Shown here in pieces: positions 59,131-64,000 of a stretch of 64,000 nucleotides of DNA (positions are counted from its first letter, which is position 1; each line of letters opens with the position of its first letter). Below the pieces are notes generated by a model. The model did no database searches. It saw only the letters and a program-made list of their open reading frames with translations, and had not been told where the DNA came from. The stretch spans positions 4,278,001 to 4,342,000 of the forward strand of contig JANTQA010000047.1 in the NCBI GenBank assembly GCA_027625915.1, read 5' to 3'. This stretch comes from Anaeramoeba flamelloides (lineage: Eukaryota > Metamonada > Anaeramoebidae). A program made the translations under genes and the position numbers.

Positions 59131-60405
59131 TATATTTCCTTAATAAAATTAAAAACTATTTTTTTCTGATTAATATTTTTCCAAATCTAGCATTATAACT
59201 TAATTCAATTAACCACTGAGGATAATTTTTTTTAGAATACAAACACTCTAAAAATTTGAATATCGAAAATATTTTTTGAAATTAGTGTGCACTTTTTTAT
59301 TTTTTTTTGAAAAATTGGGGTTGATAAAAGTTTTAAATCAAAAAATAAGTTAATATATTAAATTAGAATGCTTTTCCAGAGAGTTTATCTTTTAGTTTAA
59401 CTTTTTTATAATTTTACCATTTAAAACTAAAAAAAAACATTTGAAGACCAAATTGGTCCCTTTTATGAAAATAAAATTCCCATAATTTAGAATTTGTTTT
59501 AGTAAATGAGTTAAAACAAGATAGTGTATCTAAAAATATACATAATTTCAAGTGTGAATTCAATGATTTTGGCAAAAAATGTTTTCAAGAAAAAGTTAAA
59601 TTGAAACTTTATTTATTTTTATTTTTTCATTTAGTTTTTTTAATTTTTTTAATTGAAAGTAAACAATTTTTCAGTCAAAGGGGCCCAGTTGTAATGGTGA
59701 AATACATGTGTTTAAAGGGTTTGCATAGATATTAGAAGAAAAATTTTATTTTGGAAACTTTCAAAATTGAAATCATTTTTTCACATTTTTGTTTTTTTTT
59801 TTTTCGATTTTTTTTTAAAACCTAATTCAGTTGCAAAAAAATTTTTTATTGCAAGATCAATAGTCACTTGGTAAAAACGTGTAATTCTAAGGTCATTGAA
59901 ACCATGTAAATATTGTTGAGAAATCATATTGATCTCTATTTGAATACTATTCGATCTTTGATCTTGATATTTAAATAATAAATGTGAAAAATTTTCACTT
60001 TATTTTCTTTTCCTTTTTCAAATAGAGACCACAAATACCAACAAACTTTGTTTGGGGGCTTGGTATCTAAAAGAAAAGTATGAAAAATGAAGTGAAAAAT
60101 GTTTCATATTTATTATTCAAATACCCGTAGAAGTTCAAAATCAACATCGTTGTTTTTCTCAATATAGACCTAAGAATTTGAGTTTTTCAATTGTTAAGAA
60201 AATCTATTGATTAATTAGTTTTCTTTCAGACATTTATCAACAATTCTTTGATGTGTATTATTCTCTTTGTTTCTTATTTGTTCTTCAAAGGTCAATTATA
60301 TTAAATAATTGATATTTGAAAAAAAAGTTGGGCCCCTTTGACTGAAACAGAGTTTATTTGATCAATTTTCCATTTTTAGTGTTTTTTGGGTCGTAGGGAC
60401 ATATA
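59131..60405. mobile_element. TIR element of about 580 bp, copy A, split by a 675-bp insertion
   Basis: The left end is TATATTTCCTTAATAAAATT and the right end TTTTGGGTCGTAGGGACATATA. The inverted right end resembles the left end over about 45 bp (TATATG-CC-TA, AAACACTA, CTGAT). It matches 62844-63425 closely apart from the insertion at 59673-60347. Confidence 0.7.
59673..60347. mobile_element. TIR element, CAGTCAAAGGGGCCCA family, inserted in copy A
   Basis: The ends are CAGTCAAAGGGGCCCAGTTG and inverted AAGTTGGGCCCCTTTGACTG. The uninterrupted related copy at 62844-63425 shows the empty site, which confirms the boundaries. No coding content. Confidence 0.82.
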
Positions 60406-60659
60406 ACAATAAAAAAAAAAATATAATAACAAAAAGAAAGTTTTTGTTGGGTTGAAAATTTATTAAAAGCCAAGAATAATCTTTTTTTTAAAAAAATTAA
60501 TAATTAGCATTTGACGACAAAGGAATAAATACCTCAAAATCAAAATTAGTTTTAAAAAAAAAAAGAGTTGACCTTTTGGTACAAAAAGTTAAAACAGGGA
60601 AAAAAATTCCAAAAACGTTTTTTAATTTGAGAACCTTAGAGAAAATGAAAATCAGATCA

Positions 60660-61055
60660 ATTAATAAAAGAATAAATAAATGATGAAAAACAAAATGGGG
60701 CATTAGGAGCAAGAACTGTTTTTATAATAATATATATCAATATGGGGTTTTTCATTAATTGATCAATTATTAAAAATTTGTTGAAAAAATTGACTATTTT
60801 CACGATCTCTAAAACCACAACAATAAACAATTTCGATAAGAAAATTGATTTAAATTGTTTTTGTTGATTCGATTGAAAATAATACAATGTGCGATTATTT
60901 GAAATCAATGTATTGTTTCTTCTTTGAATTGATTTTACTTTTTGCTTTTTCGGGTTTCTGTGATTTCTGTGATTTCTGTGATTTCTGTGATTTCTGTGAT
61001 TTCTGTGATTCTATTAAAATTACCAATTAAAAATTGTGTTGAACTTTTTTTCCTT
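60660..61055. repeat. TTGTGGAAAAAAAGTGAAAC family, copy 3, containing a 9-bp minisatellite
   Basis: Interior words TCAATTATTAAAAATTTGTT, ATCTCTAAAACCACAACAA and TTGATTTTACTTTTTGCTTT match the copies at 14927 and 50150; the right end reads AAAAATTGTGTTGAACTTTT. At 60954-61010 it carries about six units of GATTTCTGT that the other copies lack. Confidence 0.65.
60954..61010. repeat. 9-bp minisatellite, unit GATTTCTGT, about 6 copies
   Basis: Perfect tandem units located inside a dispersed repeat. Confidence 0.9.
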
Positions 61056-61166
61056 AATAGTTTTACTTTTATTCCCAAATGGTAATCTCTTATTTGATAA
61101 ATACAAATGTATTAAATTCCTTTGAAAGAGTAAAACTTGAATTATTAATCACTAAAATCCGTCTTT

Positions 61167-62039
61167 TCATTTCTGAAATTCTTGGTGTAGGATTTGGATT
61201 TGTTTTTCTGTTTTTAACAAATATTGAAAATTCTCTTCAATTTTTTCCACTGTTGAGCTCCACCAAGAACGATCTCCCTTTTTCACCACAGATTGTGATG
61301 AAAATTGGATGGTTTCTGTTAATTTTATTAAGAGGAGATCGAAGTCTTGGCTGAGTTGCTTGAATTGTTGTTGGTTTTGTTGGATTCTTCTTAGCACAGT
61401 TTGTCGATTATTATTTTGGTTGAAAAATTCTTGTTGATTATTTGTTTTTTCTTGCCTCTGTTCAAATTCTCCTTTATTGGTTTTGTTGAATTGGTAAGAA
61501 TTCGTGGAAGAACTTGAAGATCGTAATTTTGTTTTCATTTCAAAATTATCAAAAGAGTTTTTTAACATTTTGTACGATTGTTGTAATTTTCCAAATTCTT
61601 GTAACTCCTTAGTATAATACACATCTAGGTTGTCTAATTCTTTTTCCACATAACTCATTTGGTGGCTTGAATTCTTTAGGCTTTGGGCTAATTTGTCAAT
61701 TGTGTGTTCTTTCATCAGTAATTCTTTTACCCACCCCGTTAAAAGGTTGTCAAAGTTTTGTTGGAGCTGACTTGTATCTTTTAAATTGGTAATTGCCTTT
61801 TGTTTTTTTTCTTCTAGTGTTTCTAGTTTTTCGGAATGGATCTGTAAGGTTTTTTCAAAGTCATTTAATTTGTTTTTAACAAGAAGAAATAAATCGACCA
61901 TGAAAAGAAAATATTTGGAAAAGAATTTAATTTGATGTAATTTTAAAAAATCAAGGTGAAAAAAATGAAAATCCAAATGAAAATTAACGATATCATATTT
62001 TGTTTGTATATTCTCAAATAAATCGTTTGGTGTGTTCAA
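61167..62039 (-). CDS. Coiled-coil protein, uncharacterised; weak Nup62-like look
   Basis: 290 codons open from ATG at 62039; the next ATG (61901, MVDLFLLVKNKLNDFEKTLQ) is a more likely start because the codons before it are Phe/His/Lys-rich like noncoding DNA, giving 244 residues. The protein is mostly helical heptads (KLETLEEKKQKAITNLKDTS, MSYVEKELDNLDVYYTKELQ) with a Ser/Gln/Asn linker (RSSSSSTNSYQFNKTNK). There is no membrane segment or enzyme motif. The pattern NLLTGWVKELLMKEHTIDKL followed by a Q/L-rich coil and a second coil near SWWSSTVEKIEENFQ loosely recalls the Nup62 coiled-coil region of the nuclear-pore central channel. This is a weak resemblance. Base composition is clearly higher in GC than its flanks, which supports a real gene. 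Confidence 0.65.
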   Translation of the reverse strand: MNTPNDLFENIQTKYDIVNFHLDFHFFHLDFLKLHQIKFFSKYFLFMVDLFLLVKNKLNDFEKTLQIHSEKLETLEEKKQKAITNLKDTSQLQQNFDNLLTGWVKELLMKEHTIDKLAQSLKNSSHQMSYVEKELDNLDVYYTKELQEFGKLQQSYKMLKNSFDNFEMKTKLRSSSSSTNSYQFNKTNKGEFEQRQEKTNNQQEFFNQNNNRQTVLRRIQQNQQQFKQLSQDFDLLLIKLTETIQFSSQSVVKKGDRSWWSSTVEKIEENFQYLLKTEKQIQILHQEFQK

Positions 62040-62689
62040 TAAAATAATGACTAGTATCTTGTTGAATTGTTTTATCCAAGAATTAGAGTTGAGAGATAAA
62101 TACCCTTTCTAAATCGAGTAATTAATAAACATAATAAATTATTCTTTCAAATAATGGTTAAAGATATTACGGAAGAAACTTTTAACAGAGAGCTCTTATG
62201 AAAAGTTTCTTCTATTTAGAATCATAAGATAACAACTATAGAATTATTCTGAGTTTAAAGTGATTTTACTTGAGGTAAAAAGATGAAATTCACTTGGTTG
62301 TAATAGAACTCATCTAAAAAAGTTCAATATTAAGCATCTTTAAAGTAGTAAATATAAGATCAAAATTTAATTTACGACTTGTATTTGAATTTTAAATGGG
62401 AAAAAAATTTCACTTTCTTTTAGATATATTTCCTTTTTCTTTCATAAAAATGTTTTCTCAAAGAAAGAGGATGAAATTTGTGACTTTATGTGTGAAAAGC
62501 GAGATGGAAATGAATTGAAAATTTTAAGCACCTTTATTATCTAAATACCAGTATACCATGTGAAAACATCTTTTAAGAATCTTAAAATATGAAACGCCAA
62601 TAAATGATTCAAAAACTTTTTTCAAGTTCTAGTGATTAAAATAAAACCCTGCTCAAAGTCTATAAAACCCATATTTCAAAAACCACACT
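62040..62689. other. Upstream region, nothing recognised
   Basis: AT-rich, presumably including the promoter of the coiled-coil gene. No open frame or repeat was recognised. Confidence 0.4.
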
Positions 62690-63660
62690 ATGCCTTTTTT
62701 TCTTTTTCTTGTTCTGATACAGCTAAATCAAAACCCAATAGTATACACCAGGTCCTAATTAATTTTGAAGGTAACTTCTGGATATTTTGTGAAAATTTTG
62801 GGTTATGAATTGAATTTGTAAAAAATTTTTCACTATTTTTCTATATATGACCTTAATAAAATTAAACACTATTTTTTTCTGATTAATATTTTTCGAAATC
62901 TAACCTTATAGCTTAATTCAATTAAACACTGTGATAATTTTTTTTAGAATAAAAACACTCTCAACTTTTGAATATCGAAAATATTTATTGAAATTAGTGT
63001 GCACTTTTTTATTTTTTTTTGAAAAATTGGGGTTGATAAAAGTTTGAAATCAAAAAATAAGTTAATATATTAAATTAGAATGCTTTTCCAGAAAGTTTAT
63101 TCTTTTAGTTTAACTTTTTTTTTAATTTTACCATTTAAAACTAAAAAAAAACATTTGAGGACCAAATTAGTGCCTTTTGTGAAAAGAAAAGTCCCATAAT
63201 TTAGAATTTGTTTTTGTAAATGAGTTAAAACAAGATAGTGTATCTAAAAATATACATAATTTCAAGTTTGAATTCAATGATTTCGGCAAAAAATGTTTTC
63301 AAGAAAAAGTTAAATTGAAACTTTATTTATTTTTATTTTATCATTTTGTTTTTTTAATTGTATTAAAGGAAAGTATTTGATCAGTTTTTCATTTTTAGTG
63401 TTTTTTTGGGTCGTAGGGACATATATTAAAAATTGATTGTTTTTTTTTTAGAAACAAATATATTCAAAATTGTGAATTATTTTTCAGAAAAAATTACCAA
63501 TTAGATCCTTCATTTTGATAATTTCTTTTTTAATAGTATAACTTTCAAAAATCAAGATCATATAAACTTATTTATTATTACCCAGTCTCTTTGATTAATT
63601 AATGTTTAGTCCTTCTTGAAAAAAGAAAAAAACTGTTTATTTTAAAGCATGTTGTATACT
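62690..63660. mobile_element. CAGTGATCAAAATAA-family relative, split by another element
   Basis: The left part has CCCAATAGTATACACCAGGTCC and AATTTTGAAGGTAACTTCTG, like CCAAATAGTATACCTGAACC and AATTTTGAAAGTAAAGTACT at 49345-49390. The right part (TTAATGTTTAGTCCTTCTTG) matches GTTGATGTTTAGGTCTTCTA at 49617. A 582-bp element sits between the parts. Confidence 0.6.
62844..63425. mobile_element. TIR element of about 580 bp, copy B (uninterrupted)
   Basis: It runs from TATATGACCTTAATAAAATT to GGGTCGTAGGGACATATAT, with an estimated identity above 90 percent to copy A at 59131-60405. It is non-coding and is nested in the element at 62690-63660. Confidence 0.75.
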
Positions 63661-63685
63661 TTTATATATATATATATATATATAT
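63661..63685. repeat. (TA)n microsatellite
   Basis: About twelve TA units, followed by AT-rich DNA to the right edge in which I see no gene. Confidence 0.9.
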
Positions 63686-64000
63686 TTGACCACATTATAC
63701 TTTTTTTTTTTTTTTTTTTCACTTTTTCAAAACTGAATTACTACAAAAGTTGTTGTTTGTTATTTGACTAAATTACATAATAACTCAAAATTTGATATGA
63801 AATTTTCAGTCACTGTTAAAAGATGCAAAAAATATTATCTAACTTGAATACAAAAAAAAAAAAACAGCAGAAAATTAGTAAGAAAAAAAAAACAAGTATC
63901 TTAATTGTAGTCTTAAATGGTTATATTTAAGTTATTATTTATCACTAAATAATATATGAAGTGATTTAAATTAGAAGAAGTTAAAAAAAAAATCTAAAAA

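Noticed and set aside
1-64000. Virus-derived elements such as LTR retroelements or Polintons
   Set aside because: I saw no integrase, protease, capsid, envelope or protein-primed polymerase motif and no long terminal direct repeats.
1-64000. Organellar or bacterial origin of the window
   Set aside because: Spliced CCT2 and SNX9-like genes, APE-type LINEs and eukaryotic tRNA genes without CCA argue for nuclear DNA.

Overview
This is a eukaryotic nuclear window from a very AT-rich unicellular protist. The evidence is: GT-AG introns in several genes, an interrupted CCT2 chaperonin gene, SH3-PX-BAR, BTB and PARP-family proteins, two eukaryotic-type tRNA genes, the standard genetic code, proteins rich in Asn/Lys/Glu runs, and heavy loads of non-autonomous DNA transposons and LINE remains. 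The EK/NE-run style of the proteins and the mix of gene families make an amoeboid protist such as Anaeramoeba (Metamonada) my first guess, but the sequence alone does not prove it.

Layout. 1-1010: 3' part of a minus-strand gene running off the left edge; tRNA-Thr(AGT) at 1538-1609. 4126-5988: minus-strand protein with a long Glu/Lys/Asn run between two globular ends. 5989-10773: no gene, several repeat families. 10774-12684: two-exon SH3-PX-BAR sorting nexin (SNX9/18/33 type). 13.8-16.3 kb: repeats, including an element with TTAA at both ends. 16663-20565: decayed PARP14-like gene (B-box, RRM, macro, WWE, ART catalytic domain). 22440-28932: a 6.5 kb LINE on the minus strand with an 18-bp target-site duplication and a small DNA element nested in it. 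31702-32823: minus-strand agmatine/peptidyl-arginine deiminase family protein. 36729-47899: CCT2 in five exons; its third and fourth introns (5.1 and 4.0 kb) are filled with transposon debris. 48.4-53.1 kb: nested repeats around a tRNA-Arg(TCG). 53995-55986: BTB-BACK protein with an unusual C-terminal amidotransferase-like domain. 56.7-61.1 kb: dense nested repeats. 61167-62039: coiled-coil protein. 62.7-63.7 kb: one element inside another.

The genes look like ordinary, unlinked housekeeping or accessory genes; there is no operon logic. Between them are at least ten repeat families that I could define by comparing copies inside the window. Several have terminal inverted repeats and TA or TTAA target sites. 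The least conventional structure is a set of four loci built from several different perfect or near-perfect hairpins joined by short GC-richer words (7.76-8.36, 13.8-14.2, 46.3-47.3 and 51.65-52.14 kb). I found no capsid, envelope, integrase or viral polymerase gene, and no CRISPR array.
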